Translations under genes and position numbers: made by a program | The notes under the pieces: generated by a model | What the model was told of the DNA's origin: nothing | Databases searched by the model: none | What the model saw: only the letters and a program-made list of their open reading frames with translations | Assembly (NCBI GenBank): GCA_021774955.1 | Contig: JAJFIN010000379.1 | Coordinates: 1-20,034, forward strand | Reading direction: 5' to 3' | Length of the DNA stretch: 20,034 bases | Origin: Alphaproteobacteria bacterium | Lineage (GTDB): Bacteria; Pseudomonadota; Alphaproteobacteria; M2410 | In this document: piece after piece, positions 1-7,888 of the stretch | Numbering within the stretch: the stretch's first letter is position 1 | Layout: the number at the start of each line of letters is the position of its first letter

Positions 1-62
1 TGGCTCCCAAATTTCTACAAATGGTCTATAAGTGATGCTTGGACCGGCCCCGTTCGTGTGCG

Positions 63-91
63 TTGCGGTCCTGTATCGTCTATCCTATAAC
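63..91 (+). promoter_or_regulatory. Putative sigma70-type promoter for the hflK operon
   Basis: TTGCGG at 63-68 and TATAAC at 86-91 are separated by exactly 17 bp; the -10 box matches the consensus at 5 of 6 positions and the -35 box at its TTG core. The predicted transcript would begin near 98 and carry an untranslated leader of about 85 bases before hflK. This is inferred from sequence only. Confidence 0.5.
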
Positions 92-107
92 CCGGCTTGA
101 ACCCGGC
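89..107. repeat. Short direct repeat just downstream of the -10 box
   Basis: AACCCGGC occurs at 89-96 and again at 100-107, an 11-bp period close to one helical turn. It overlaps the end of the proposed -10 box and the start region, where a regulator could bind. It could also be chance. Confidence 0.35.
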
Positions 108-182
108 GCAAAGCATTGTGGGGGAGCCAGCGTCGCGCGAGATGCGGAATGCTGATCCACAAAATTAGAAGGAAGAACATTC

Positions 183-1256
183 ATGCCTTGGAGTAACCAA
201 AATGGGGGTGGTCGCAATGGCGGTGGCCGAGGACCGTGGGGGCAAGGCCCAGGGGGTGGTGATTCAGGCAATAATAACCAGGGCAATCAACCACCGGATT
301 TGGATGACCTGATCCGGCGCGGTCAAGATGGATTGCGCAACGCACTTCCTGGCGGCATCGGCGGCATAGGATTTTCGATGATTCTGGTTCTGCTGGCGTT
401 TGTGTGGGGCCTTAGTGGGTTTTATCGTGTAGCGCAGTCGGAAGTGGGAATCGAGCTACGATTTGGCAAATACAGCGAGCAGACAACACCAGGGCTTCGA
501 TATCACTTTCCTTGGCCGGTCGAGACAGTAATAAAACCAGATGTCGAAACTACCCGAACAATAGCCATTACGGCAGATATGGGCGATGCCAGCCTGATGC
601 TTACGGGCGACCAAAATATCGCCGATGTTAGTTTTACGGTCTTGTGGCGTATCAGCGATCCAAAATCATATGTTTTTAATGTTGCTGAGCAAGAAATTGT
701 TGTTCGAAATACGGCTGAAAGTGTGATGCGTGAAATTGTTGGCCGCAATGATATTGAAGGTATCATTACCGGCGGCCGTGCGGAAATTCAGGCAGAGGCG
801 CAACAATTGTTGCAAGACATTTTGGATTCTTATGAAGCAGGTGTTTTGGTTGCCGAGGTAAAAATGGGTGCCTCTTATACTCACCCAGATGCACGTGAAG
901 CCTATCGGGATGTTGAAGCAGCCAAGCAAGACCGTGAGCGTCTGACAAATGAAGCAGATGCTTACGCAAATAGGATTGTTCCGGAAGCTGAAGGTGAGGC
1001 CATCAAGATCGTACAAGATGCTGAAGCCTTCAAAGCGCGCGTTATTGCGGAGTCACAGGGCGAAGCGGAAAGATTTATATCTGTATACAAAGAATATAAA
1101 AAGGCACCCGATGTAACACGCCGCCGATTATTTCTGGAGACGATGGAACAGGTTATGAGTGGAACTAACAAAGTGATCCTCGACAAAGATGGCTCTGGTG
1201 TCGTTCCCTATCTTCCACTCAATGAACTCAACAAAAATAAACCCAGCTCAAATTAG
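183..1256 (+). CDS. hflK: HflK, band-7 subunit of the FtsH-modulating HflKC complex
   Basis: HflK and HflC form a large membrane-anchored cage that surrounds and modulates the AAA protease FtsH on the periplasmic side of the inner membrane (family knowledge). The 357-residue product opens with the MPWSNQNGGG start typical of HflK, then a Gly/Asn/Pro-rich cytoplasmic stretch to about residue 58. One transmembrane helix follows at about 61-81 and then a band-7/SPFH domain beginning with SEVGIELRFGKY. A long Glu/Ala-rich helical region (about 250-310) fits the coiled coil of the family. The start is well set: AAGGAAG at 169-175 sits 7 bases before the ATG. The stop codon overlaps the ribosome binding site of hflC, so the two genes are translated as a pair. 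Length and domain order are normal. Confidence 0.96.
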   Translation: MPWSNQNGGGRNGGGRGPWGQGPGGGDSGNNNQGNQPPDLDDLIRRGQDGLRNALPGGIGGIGFSMILVLLAFVWGLSGFYRVAQSEVGIELRFGKYSEQTTPGLRYHFPWPVETVIKPDVETTRTIAITADMGDASLMLTGDQNIADVSFTVLWRISDPKSYVFNVAEQEIVVRNTAESVMREIVGRNDIEGIITGGRAEIQAEAQQLLQDILDSYEAGVLVAEVKMGASYTHPDAREAYRDVEAAKQDRERLTNEADAYANRIVPEAEGEAIKIVQDAEAFKARVIAESQGEAERFISVYKEYKKAPDVTRRRLFLETMEQVMSGTNKVILDKDGSGVVPYLPLNELNKNKPSSN

Positions 1257-1267
1257 GTGATGAAAAA

Positions 1268-2131
1268 ATGAATATGATTCGAATTCCTCTCATTGCCGTT
1301 ATAGCGATCGCAGCGATTGTCGGTGCCATGAGCGTGTATACAGTTGATGAGCGACAACACGCTCTCATCATGCAATTTGGAGAGATCAAAAAAGTTGCAC
1401 CGGGATCAGGGCTTGGATTTAAGTTACCATGGCAAAATGTCATCTATCTGGAAAAACGAATACTGCGCTTGGATGTGCCAGAGCGTGAGTTTTTGTCTAA
1501 GGATAAAAAATCTGTCTTGGTTGATGCTGTAGTGCGCTACAGGATCGTGGATCCTCTTCAATTCTTCCAACGAGTACGATCGGAGATAGGTGTCGAATCT
1601 CGGTTGGAACCGATATTCAATGGTAGTTTGCGTGACGTTGTCGGGCAGAATGATTTTCTTGATTTGTTGTCGCTTAAGAGAACTGAGATGATGGGACAGA
1701 TTGCGGTTTCCGTTAACAATGCCTCCGCTGATTTGGGTATGGAGATTGTGGATGTTCGAATTCGCCGAACAGATTTACCTCAACAAAATAGCCAGGCGGT
1801 AATCAAAAGAATGATCACAGAACGCCAACAGGAAGCAGCGAAATGGCGAGCGGAGGGTCGGCGCGACGCGAAAGAAATTACTTCCAAAGCGGAACGGACG
1901 CGTGTGGAAATTCTTGCGGAAGCGGGTCGAAAATCAGAAATCCTACGTGGTGAAGGTGAAGGTGAACGGAATAAAGTTTTCGCTAACGCGTTTCAGCAAG
2001 ATCCAGAATTTTTCAATTTCTATCGCTCGATGCAGGCCTACCGAACAGCAATTGATCAAGATGACACGACCCTTGTGCTCTCTCCAGACAGCGAGTTCTT
2101 CAAGTTCTTTGGGGATGAAAAAGGGAACTAG
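1268..2131 (+). CDS. hflC: HflC, band-7 partner of HflK
   Basis: This is the second subunit of the HflKC complex that modulates FtsH. The 287-residue protein has an N-terminal membrane anchor at about residues 5-24. A band-7 domain follows (VYTVDERQHALIMQFGEIKK is characteristic), then an Arg/Glu/Ala-rich helical region near 185-240. The C-terminal part (DTTLVLSPDSEFFKFFG) is the usual HflC ending. The ATG lies 11 bp after the hflK stop, and AGGTGA at 1255-1260, which includes the last two bases of that stop, is the likely ribosome binding site. HflC is normally dependent on HflK, which matches this tight arrangement. Nothing is unusual. Confidence 0.96.
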   Translation: MNMIRIPLIAVIAIAAIVGAMSVYTVDERQHALIMQFGEIKKVAPGSGLGFKLPWQNVIYLEKRILRLDVPEREFLSKDKKSVLVDAVVRYRIVDPLQFFQRVRSEIGVESRLEPIFNGSLRDVVGQNDFLDLLSLKRTEMMGQIAVSVNNASADLGMEIVDVRIRRTDLPQQNSQAVIKRMITERQQEAAKWRAEGRRDAKEITSKAERTRVEILAEAGRKSEILRGEGEGERNKVFANAFQQDPEFFNFYRSMQAYRTAIDQDDTTLVLSPDSEFFKFFGDEKGN

Positions 2132-2193
2132 CGACCTGCCGTTGGGTTGAGTTCGTATGACTGGATTAGTTTCAGCGGTTTTTGTGAGGCACT

Positions 2194-2385
2194 ATGCAGG
2201 TCGTTTTGCTCGGGATTGCCTTTGCCTTGATCCTTGAAGGCATCGGCTATGCGTTTTTTCCTGGGCAAATGAAAGAAATGGCAAAAATGCTGCATTCGCA
2301 ACCCAATCAAACGTTGCGAATGCTCGGCCTTTCAATCCTCTTGGCAGGCTTGGTGATCATCTGGGTCATTTCCCAGATTGCCTAA
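2194..2385 (+). CDS. Small DUF2065 (YjeT-like) inner-membrane protein
   Basis: The 63-residue protein has two hydrophobic segments, about residues 1-20 and 42-61. They are joined by a short polar loop that contains FPGQMKEMAKML and a QTLRMLGL stretch. This matches the DUF2065 family, whose E. coli member YjeT also lies beside hflKC. No biochemical role is established that I know of; the recurrent linkage suggests an accessory role with HflKC/FtsH, which is inference. GTGAGG at 2184-2189 stands 4 bases before the ATG. It lies 62 bp after hflC on the same strand and probably belongs to that transcript. Confidence 0.88.
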   Translation: MQVVLLGIAFALILEGIGYAFFPGQMKEMAKMLHSQPNQTLRMLGLSILLAGLVIIWVISQIA

Positions 2386-2433
2386 CACACGAAAGCCGTT
2401 AATTTTTGAACTGTCCCAGGCTGAAGCACTTGA

Positions 2434-2462
2434 ATTCCCTACGGAATGGCAAGGTTCTTGCC
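2434..2462 (+). other. Two adjacent small hairpins between DUF2065 and degP
   Basis: ATTCC (2434-2438) pairs with GGAAT (2443-2447) around CTAC. It is immediately followed by GGCAAG (2448-2453) pairing with CTTGCC (2457-2462) around GTT. Only two T residues follow directly, so this is at best a weak terminator or an mRNA end-stabilising structure for the hflKC unit. The rest of the 182-bp gap shows no clear promoter to me, although degP must be driven from here or by read-through. Confidence 0.35.
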
Positions 2463-2567
2463 TTGTGATCAGCAGAAATTTACCACCGTGCGAGCACATT
2501 TCAGCCTAAACTTGGTTAAAGATGTGGTATTTGGTGGAAATAGGGTGGGTGTAAAAAGGAGCTCCGG

Positions 2568-4100
2568 GTGTTCAAGGGCGAAATTACTGAAGTCGAAACT
2601 GGTGTTTTAGATGGCCATGGTTTGGTCCGGAGTAGATCTGGAGGAAAAGCTTTGAGGTTTGGGGCTCGTTTCCTGATTGCAGGTTTGTTTGTGTTGTCGG
2701 TGTCTTTTTTCGGCACGACCTTTGGGGCCGTAGCGCGCCCAGCTCCAACCTCGTTTGCTGACCTCGTTGAGACCTTGTCTCCGGCGGTGGTCAATATCTC
2801 GACCGAGCAGACAATTAGCCAGCCGGAAGCAGGTACACAAACAACGCCGCCAACCGGTACACCCTTTGATGATTTTTTCCGTGATTTTTTTGACAATCAG
2901 CGCTCTGAAACTCCACGGAGATCAGCGACCCTAGGCTCAGGCTACATTGTATCTGAAGACGGGATAGTTGTTACCAACGACCATGTGGTAGGCAAAGCGG
3001 ATGTCATTACCGTCACGCTCGCCGATGGAAATAACTACGAAGCGAAATTGATCGGAAGAGATCCAAAAACTGACATTGCAATTTTGAAGATCCAGGCGAA
3101 GAGGAAATTTCCCTTTGTAGCCTTTGGAGATAGCGAGAAATTGCGCGTTGGTGATTGGGTGATCGCAATTGGTAATCCATTTGGGTTTGGTGGAACGGTA
3201 ACAGCTGGAATCGTGTCGGGCCGAAACCGACAAATGCAAGATGGTAGTCCCTATGCTGATTATATTCAAACTGATGCCCCAATAAATCGCGGCAATTCCG
3301 GGGGGCCATTGTTTGATATTGCAGGTTCTGTGATTGGCATGAACACAGCGATCTATTCGAACTCTGGAGGGTCAATCGGAATTGGCTTTGCGATTCCCTC
3401 AGATGTTGTGGCTGAGGTCGTAGACCAACTCATTGATAATGGTGAAGTCCAGCGTGGTTGGTTGGGTGTGCGCGTGCAATTTGTGAGTGACGAGATTGGC
3501 GATAGCTTAGGCCTTAAATCACCAACTGGTGCGTTGATCACTTTAGTGACGCCTGATAGCCCAGCCGATAAAGCTGGTGTTAAAACCGGGGATCTCATTT
3601 TGAAATTTGATGGGCAGATAGTCTCAGAAATGAGGGATCTTCCGCGCATTGTTGGAAAAACGAAGGTTGGAAAGAAGGTCAATATCCAGGTTCTACGCCA
3701 ATCAAAAAAGAAAAACCTGCGCGTTATTGTCGAAAAATTGAACGACGCGCCTCAATTGGTCGCCTCGTCCGCTCCGGATCAATCCATAGATAAACAAAGT
3801 ATCTCCGGGCTTGGCGTCAGAGTTACCAACTTAACACAAACGCTACGTGATCAATTTCAAATTGAGAACAATATCAATGGTGTTGTGGTTGTAGCAGTCG
3901 ATCCAAATGGCCCGGCATATGGTCGTATGGTTCCTGGGGATGTCATTGTCGAGGTCGACCAAAGAGAAGTTCCGACACTTCATTCGTTTCAAGAAAGTGT
4001 TGCGGAAAACCCCTCTAGCGATCAGGACAAGCCTTTTCTTTTGCTGGTCAATCGTGACGGTAACCCGACATTTGTGACGGTTCAAAAAGAAAGCAGCTAG
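2568..4100 (+). CDS. degP: DegP/DegQ-type periplasmic serine protease (Do family)
   Basis: This protease/chaperone removes misfolded proteins in the periplasm. The trypsin-like domain carries a complete triad: His139 in TNDHVV, Asp169 in KTDIAILK and Ser244 in GNSGGPLF. PDZ1 spans about 295-390 and PDZ2 about 410-505, giving the usual two-PDZ Do architecture at 510 residues. A Phe/Asp-rich LA-loop region (about 98-110) precedes the protease domain. A hydrophobic segment at about 34-50 ending in GAVA is the export signal. The GTG at 2568 has AAGGAG six bases upstream. An in-frame TTG at 2652 has GGAGG seven bases upstream and would give a more conventional signal peptide, so the start is uncertain. 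The stop overlaps the convergent serB stop within CTAG (4097-4100). Whether it is DegP or DegQ cannot be decided. Confidence 0.94.
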   Translation: MFKGEITEVETGVLDGHGLVRSRSGGKALRFGARFLIAGLFVLSVSFFGTTFGAVARPAPTSFADLVETLSPAVVNISTEQTISQPEAGTQTTPPTGTPFDDFFRDFFDNQRSETPRRSATLGSGYIVSEDGIVVTNDHVVGKADVITVTLADGNNYEAKLIGRDPKTDIAILKIQAKRKFPFVAFGDSEKLRVGDWVIAIGNPFGFGGTVTAGIVSGRNRQMQDGSPYADYIQTDAPINRGNSGGPLFDIAGSVIGMNTAIYSNSGGSIGIGFAIPSDVVAEVVDQLIDNGEVQRGWLGVRVQFVSDEIGDSLGLKSPTGALITLVTPDSPADKAGVKTGDLILKFDGQIVSEMRDLPRIVGKTKVGKKVNIQVLRQSKKKNLRVIVEKLNDAPQLVASSAPDQSIDKQSISGLGVRVTNLTQTLRDQFQIENNINGVVVVAVDPNGPAYGRMVPGDVIVEVDQREVPTLHSFQESVAENPSSDQDKPFLLLVNRDGNPTFVTVQKESS

Positions 4101-5005
4101 GCGTTTGCAAACTGCTTGCCGTTGTAGCCTTGGAAATAGAGAACAGTCGTTAAGTCACCGAACCGAATTTCAGCATCCGCAGATTTGGCCAAGATAGGTT
4201 TGGCGTGATAGGCGATGCCTAATCCAGCTTCCTCGATCATGAGTAAGTCATTTGCGCCATCGCCGATGGTGAGTGTTTGTTCGGCTGTTATTCCCAGCTG
4301 GTCGCGACAATCTATCAATGTGTTGCGCTTTACTTCTTTTCCCAAAATTGGTTCAGCGACAAGACCGGTTAACTTTCCATCTGCAGACAGAAGGTCGTTG
4401 CCGTGGTTCAAGTCAAAACCACAGGCCTTGGCAACGCGTTCTGTGAAATAGGTGAACCCGCCGGAGACTAATGCGGTTTGCGCGCCATTTTTTTTCATTG
4501 TCTGAACAAGACACCGGGCGCCCTTGGTGAGGGTGACGCGTTCTTCGTAAGCTTGTGAAAGAACCTCTAGATCAAGCCCTTTGAGGAGGCTGACCCTTGA
4601 TTTTAAGGCCGCCTCAAAATCTAGTTCACCGCGCATGGCGCGCTCGGTGATTTTTGAAACTTGCTCTCGCAGTCCAGCGAAGTCTGCTAGCTCGTCGATG
4701 CATTCGGCGGTGATGATGGTTGAATCCATGTCGGCAACTAAAAGAGATTTGCGACGATACTGCTGTCGTTGAACCACCCAATCGAGTTCGTAGCCAGACA
4801 GGATACTTGCTGTTTTTTGCCGTACAGCTTGGAGATTGTTGGGTTTGATGTTGAAATCGACGGCCTTGCCACGGTCGAGCCAGTTTGTATCTTGAATTGT
4901 CACTCCAGATTCTGACATTGCGTTTGAAATTGTTGCAATCAGCGCATCGTTCAGGCTCTCTTGTTTATCTGCTGCTACGAGCGTGAGAACTAACGCGCCT
5001 TCCAC
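4097..5005 (-). CDS. serB: Phosphoserine phosphatase SerB
   Basis: The enzyme catalyses the last step of serine synthesis, O-phosphoserine to serine, in the cytosol. The 302-residue protein has an N-terminal regulatory ACT-like region (about 1-80). A HAD-superfamily phosphatase domain follows. Motif I is DMDST with nucleophile Asp92 and acid/base Asp94, followed by the family signature ECIDE. Motif II is LVSGGF with Ser181, Lys223 is a likely motif III lysine, and motif IV is GDGANDLLM with Asp249 and Asp253. The GTG start on the reverse strand is supported by AAGGAG (complement of 5012-5017) six bases upstream. It is the only reverse-strand gene in the window. It starts 14 bp from divergent miaA and shares its terminal CTAG with degP. 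Confidence 0.95.
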   Translation of the reverse strand: MEGALVLTLVAADKQESLNDALIATISNAMSESGVTIQDTNWLDRGKAVDFNIKPNNLQAVRQKTASILSGYELDWVVQRQQYRRKSLLVADMDSTIITAECIDELADFAGLREQVSKITERAMRGELDFEAALKSRVSLLKGLDLEVLSQAYEERVTLTKGARCLVQTMKKNGAQTALVSGGFTYFTERVAKACGFDLNHGNDLLSADGKLTGLVAEPILGKEVKRNTLIDCRDQLGITAEQTLTIGDGANDLLMIEEAGLGIAYHAKPILAKSADAEIRFGDLTTVLYFQGYNGKQFANA

Positions 5006-5019
5006 GGGAAGCTCCTTCT

Positions 5020-5961
5020 ATGAGCGATGAGACCTGTAAGACTAAATTCGATGCAGTTCTTATTGCAGGACCGACTGCGAGCGGCAAGTCCAACGTCGCG
5101 TTGGCTTTGGCTGAGCGACTTCAAGGCACCATCATCAACACCGATTCAATGCAAGTTTATGATGGTCTTCGGTTGCTCACCGCGCGGCCGAGCCGGGAGG
5201 AAGAGGCGCGTGTACCTCACCGGCTCTATGGCTTCATCGATCCGGCTCAAGCTTGTTCTGTTGGGATTTGGGGTGAACATGCACTTACCACGTACCAAGA
5301 GGTGGTGGATCAGGGTAGGGTGCCAATATTTGTTGGGGGTACAGGCCTTTATTTCAGTGCTCTGATTGATGGCCTGTCGCCGATCCCCGAAATACCTGAA
5401 GATGTAAGTGCGCAGGCGCGTACGCTCTGGCACGAAATAGGTGCAAATGCGTTTGCTGAAAGAATTGCAGAGATTGACCCTGAATCCGCGCAGCGTGTTT
5501 TGCCAACCGACCGACAGCGCCTAATCCGCTGTTTGGAAGTTTACAATGCGACCGGTAAGACATTGAGCCATTGGCAAAGCCTTCCGCGCAAACCGCTCAT
5601 TGATGGAAATTTTGCCCGCTTCATTCTTCAGCCAGACCGCGCCTGGCTTTATCAACGATGTGAAACTCGTTTCGACCAGATGGTGCAAGTGGGTGCGCTA
5701 GATGAGGTTCGGGTATTGATGGATCGAGGTTTAGACCCCGAATTACCCGCTATGAAAGCGCTCGGCATGCCTGAATTGATGGCCCATCTGCGTGGTGAGA
5801 TGTCACGAGATGAGGCCGTTGAGCGAGCAAAACAACAAACTAGACGGTATGCAAAGCGGCAATACACATGGTTTCGAAATCAGATGATTACGTGGAATCG
5901 CCTAGAAGAGCAAGAATCGGAAAGGTTAATAGGCAAAATATTTTCAATTATTTGTTATTGA
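5020..5961 (+). CDS. miaA: tRNA dimethylallyltransferase MiaA
   Basis: MiaA transfers a dimethylallyl group to A37 of tRNAs that read UNN codons, the first step toward ms2i6A. The 313-residue sequence contains the P-loop GPTASGKS (17-24), the NTDSMQVY segment with catalytic Asp42, and the VGGTGLYFSALIDGL block around 105-119. RLIRCLEVYNATGKTLS and the C-terminal RRYAKRQYTWFRNQ follow, so all expected family blocks are present. The ATG has only a modest upstream GGGAAG (5006-5011). The bases closer in are the complement of the serB ribosome binding site. Because serB starts 14 bp away on the other strand, the miaA promoter must lie inside serB or in that very short gap. Confidence 0.96.
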   Translation: MSDETCKTKFDAVLIAGPTASGKSNVALALAERLQGTIINTDSMQVYDGLRLLTARPSREEEARVPHRLYGFIDPAQACSVGIWGEHALTTYQEVVDQGRVPIFVGGTGLYFSALIDGLSPIPEIPEDVSAQARTLWHEIGANAFAERIAEIDPESAQRVLPTDRQRLIRCLEVYNATGKTLSHWQSLPRKPLIDGNFARFILQPDRAWLYQRCETRFDQMVQVGALDEVRVLMDRGLDPELPAMKALGMPELMAHLRGEMSRDEAVERAKQQTRRYAKRQYTWFRNQMITWNRLEEQESERLIGKIFSIICY

Positions 5962-6018
5962 GGGTTGACCGTGTAATCTTTAGTCGATAGCGTGCGCCCG
6001 ACTTGAGCCAAGTATGCT

Positions 6019-6046
6019 GCGGGTGCACAAGAAATTGTGCGCCCGC
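6019..6046 (+). promoter_or_regulatory. Strong hairpin in the ilvB 5' region; terminator or attenuator candidate
   Basis: GCGGGTGCACAA (6019-6030) pairs over its full 12 bases with TTGTGCGCCCGC (6035-6046), with a single G-U wobble and a GAAA tetraloop. The bases after it read GCTTTG, so the U tract is weak. GTGCGCCCG also occurs earlier at 5992-6000 and can pair with the same left arm (6020-6028), which would make two mutually exclusive folds. It may end miaA transcription or control ilvB. Function is inference. Confidence 0.55.
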
Positions 6047-6087
6047 GCTTTGTCGAACTGGTGCTGAATAGTTTGAAGGACGGGCCG

Positions 6088-7845
6088 ATGGCCGGAGAAA
6101 AAAAGATCGGAGCTGAAATCGTCATCGATGCGCTGATCGATCAGGGCGTGGAGGTTATTTTTGGCTATCCGGGTGGCGCGGTGCTACCGATCTATGACGC
6201 TCTATTTCACCAGGACAAGATACGTCACGTTCTTGTACGCCATGAGCAAGGGGCGCTCCATGCCGCTGAAGCCTACGCGCGATCAACGGGGAAACCAGGA
6301 GTGGTTCTTGTCACTTCAGGTCCGGGCGCGACGAATGCGGTCACTGGTTTGGCTGATGCGCTCATGGATTCAATCCCCATTGTGTGTTTGACGGGACAGG
6401 TTGCCACACATCTGATTGGGGCGGATGCTTTTCAAGAAGCTGACACCGTTGGGATTACGCGGCCCTGCACCAAACATAATTGGTTGGTCAAGGATGTTGA
6501 TGATCTTTCGCGTGTCGTGCATGAGGCGTTTTATGTGTCAACGCAGGGACGTCCGGGACCGGTTGTTGTCGATATTCCTAAAGATGTTCAATTTGCCCCC
6601 GGTACTTATGTAGGGCCTCAGAATATTCGCCATAAAACCTACCGGCCACGTACTAAGGGTGACATCAAGAAGATCAACGCGGCTGTTGATTTGATTGCTG
6701 ACGCCAAGAAACCTCTGTTTTATACGGGTGGTGGTGTGATCAATTCAGGGCCTGTGGCCAGCCAGTTGCTGCGGGAATTTGTTAGTGAATTAGGCGCCCC
6801 GATTACTTCAACACTCATGGGTCTTGGGGCTTATCCTTCGCAGGGCGAACATTGGTTAGGCATGCTTGGAATGCATGGCACCGCTGAAGCAAACTATGCC
6901 ATGCATGATTGCGATGTTATGATCGCGGTTGGTGCGCGATTTGATGACCGCGTTACTGGCCGCCTTGATGCATTTTCGCCAAATTCAAAAAAAATCCACA
7001 TCGATATTGATCCTTCATCGATCAATAAGAACGTTGCCGTTGAAGTCCCCATTGTTGGTGATGTCGCCCATGTTCTTGAAGATATGCTTCGTGTTTGGAA
7101 GGGCCGCGGTCGGCCCGTAGACAAAAAGGCGGTGGGTGCGTGGTGGCAGCAGATCAACGAATGGCAGGCATTGAAGTGTCTGACATACAAACCGAGTACT
7201 GATACGATAAAACCGCAATATGCCATTGAACGGCTCTACGAACTCACCAAGAACCGCGATACTTACATCTCAACCGAAGTCGGACAGCATCAAATGTGGG
7301 CCGCGCAATATTATGGCTTTGAGGAGCCTAATCGTTGGATGACGTCAGGCGGTCTTGGCACGATGGGTTATGGCTTACCAGCAACAATCGGTATTCAGAT
7401 GGCGCACCCAGATGCCTTGGTTATTGATATTGCTGGCGAAGCCTCTGTACTCATGACAATGCAGGAAATGTCGACAGCGGTTCAATATCGTTTACCGGTG
7501 AAAATATTCATTTTAAACAACAGCTACATGGGTATGGTTCGTCAGTGGCAAGAGCTTCTACATGGCGGGCGGTATTCTCAATCCTACTCGGAAGCGCTGC
7601 CTGACTTTGTCAAATTGGCGGAAGCTTATGGGTGCAAAGGTATTCGTGCGGAAAAGCCATCTGAACTTGATGACAAAATCATAGAGATGATCGAATGCGA
7701 TCAGCCTGTTCTCTTTGATTGTGTTGTTGAGCAAAAAGAAAATTGCTATCCGATGATACCTTCGGGGGCTGCGCATAATGAAATGATCTTTGGTGACGAG
7801 GATGAAAAAGTCGAAGTATCTGAAGAAGGCAAAATGTTGCTATAG
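6088..7845 (+). CDS. ilvB: Acetolactate synthase, large catalytic subunit
   Basis: It condenses pyruvate with pyruvate or 2-ketobutyrate to give the first committed intermediates of Val/Leu and Ile synthesis, using thiamine diphosphate, Mg2+ and FAD. The chosen ATG gives 585 residues and has GAAGGA at 6075-6080 seven bases upstream; the in-frame GTG at 6037 lies inside a strong hairpin and was rejected. Catalytic Glu53 is in RHEQGALHAAEAYAR, followed by the central FAD domain. The C-terminal diphosphate-binding domain has LPVKIFILNN (Asn477-Asn478) and MGMVRQWQE. The usual GDGS start of the diphosphate motif reads GEAS here (450-453), a conservative Asp-to-Glu change at the Mg2+ ligand. It is followed by its regulatory subunit ilvH after 43 bp. 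Confidence 0.96.
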   Translation: MAGEKKIGAEIVIDALIDQGVEVIFGYPGGAVLPIYDALFHQDKIRHVLVRHEQGALHAAEAYARSTGKPGVVLVTSGPGATNAVTGLADALMDSIPIVCLTGQVATHLIGADAFQEADTVGITRPCTKHNWLVKDVDDLSRVVHEAFYVSTQGRPGPVVVDIPKDVQFAPGTYVGPQNIRHKTYRPRTKGDIKKINAAVDLIADAKKPLFYTGGGVINSGPVASQLLREFVSELGAPITSTLMGLGAYPSQGEHWLGMLGMHGTAEANYAMHDCDVMIAVGARFDDRVTGRLDAFSPNSKKIHIDIDPSSINKNVAVEVPIVGDVAHVLEDMLRVWKGRGRPVDKKAVGAWWQQINEWQALKCLTYKPSTDTIKPQYAIERLYELTKNRDTYISTEVGQHQMWAAQYYGFEEPNRWMTSGGLGTMGYGLPATIGIQMAHPDALVIDIAGEASVLMTMQEMSTAVQYRLPVKIFILNNSYMGMVRQWQELLHGGRYSQSYSEALPDFVKLAEAYGCKGIRAEKPSELDDKIIEMIECDQPVLFDCVVEQKENCYPMIPSGAAHNEMIFGDEDEKVEVSEEGKMLL

Positions 7846-7888
7846 ATTCTAGCGCGCGGAAAACGTTGGTGTTGATTAGGAAAGATTG

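Noticed and set aside
1..62. Possible 3' end of an upstream gene
   Set aside because: Short tails in all three forward frames end in stops at 31, 35 and 90, but none is long enough or recognisable enough to assign.
1..129. TGGCTCCC at 1-8 and its complement at 122-129
   Set aside because: An 8-bp match over 113 bp at the window edge is weak and spans a promoter; probably chance.
6014..6067. 17-codon frame across the ilvB hairpin (MLRVHKKLCARALSNWC) as an attenuation leader peptide
   Set aside because: It has scattered Leu/Val codons, no Ile, no run of regulatory codons and no real ribosome binding site.
6037..6087. Longer N terminus of IlvB from GTG 6037 (17 extra residues)
   Set aside because: The GTG lies within the right arm of a 12-bp hairpin and has no ribosome binding site; ATG 6088 has GAAGGA at good spacing and a normal family start.
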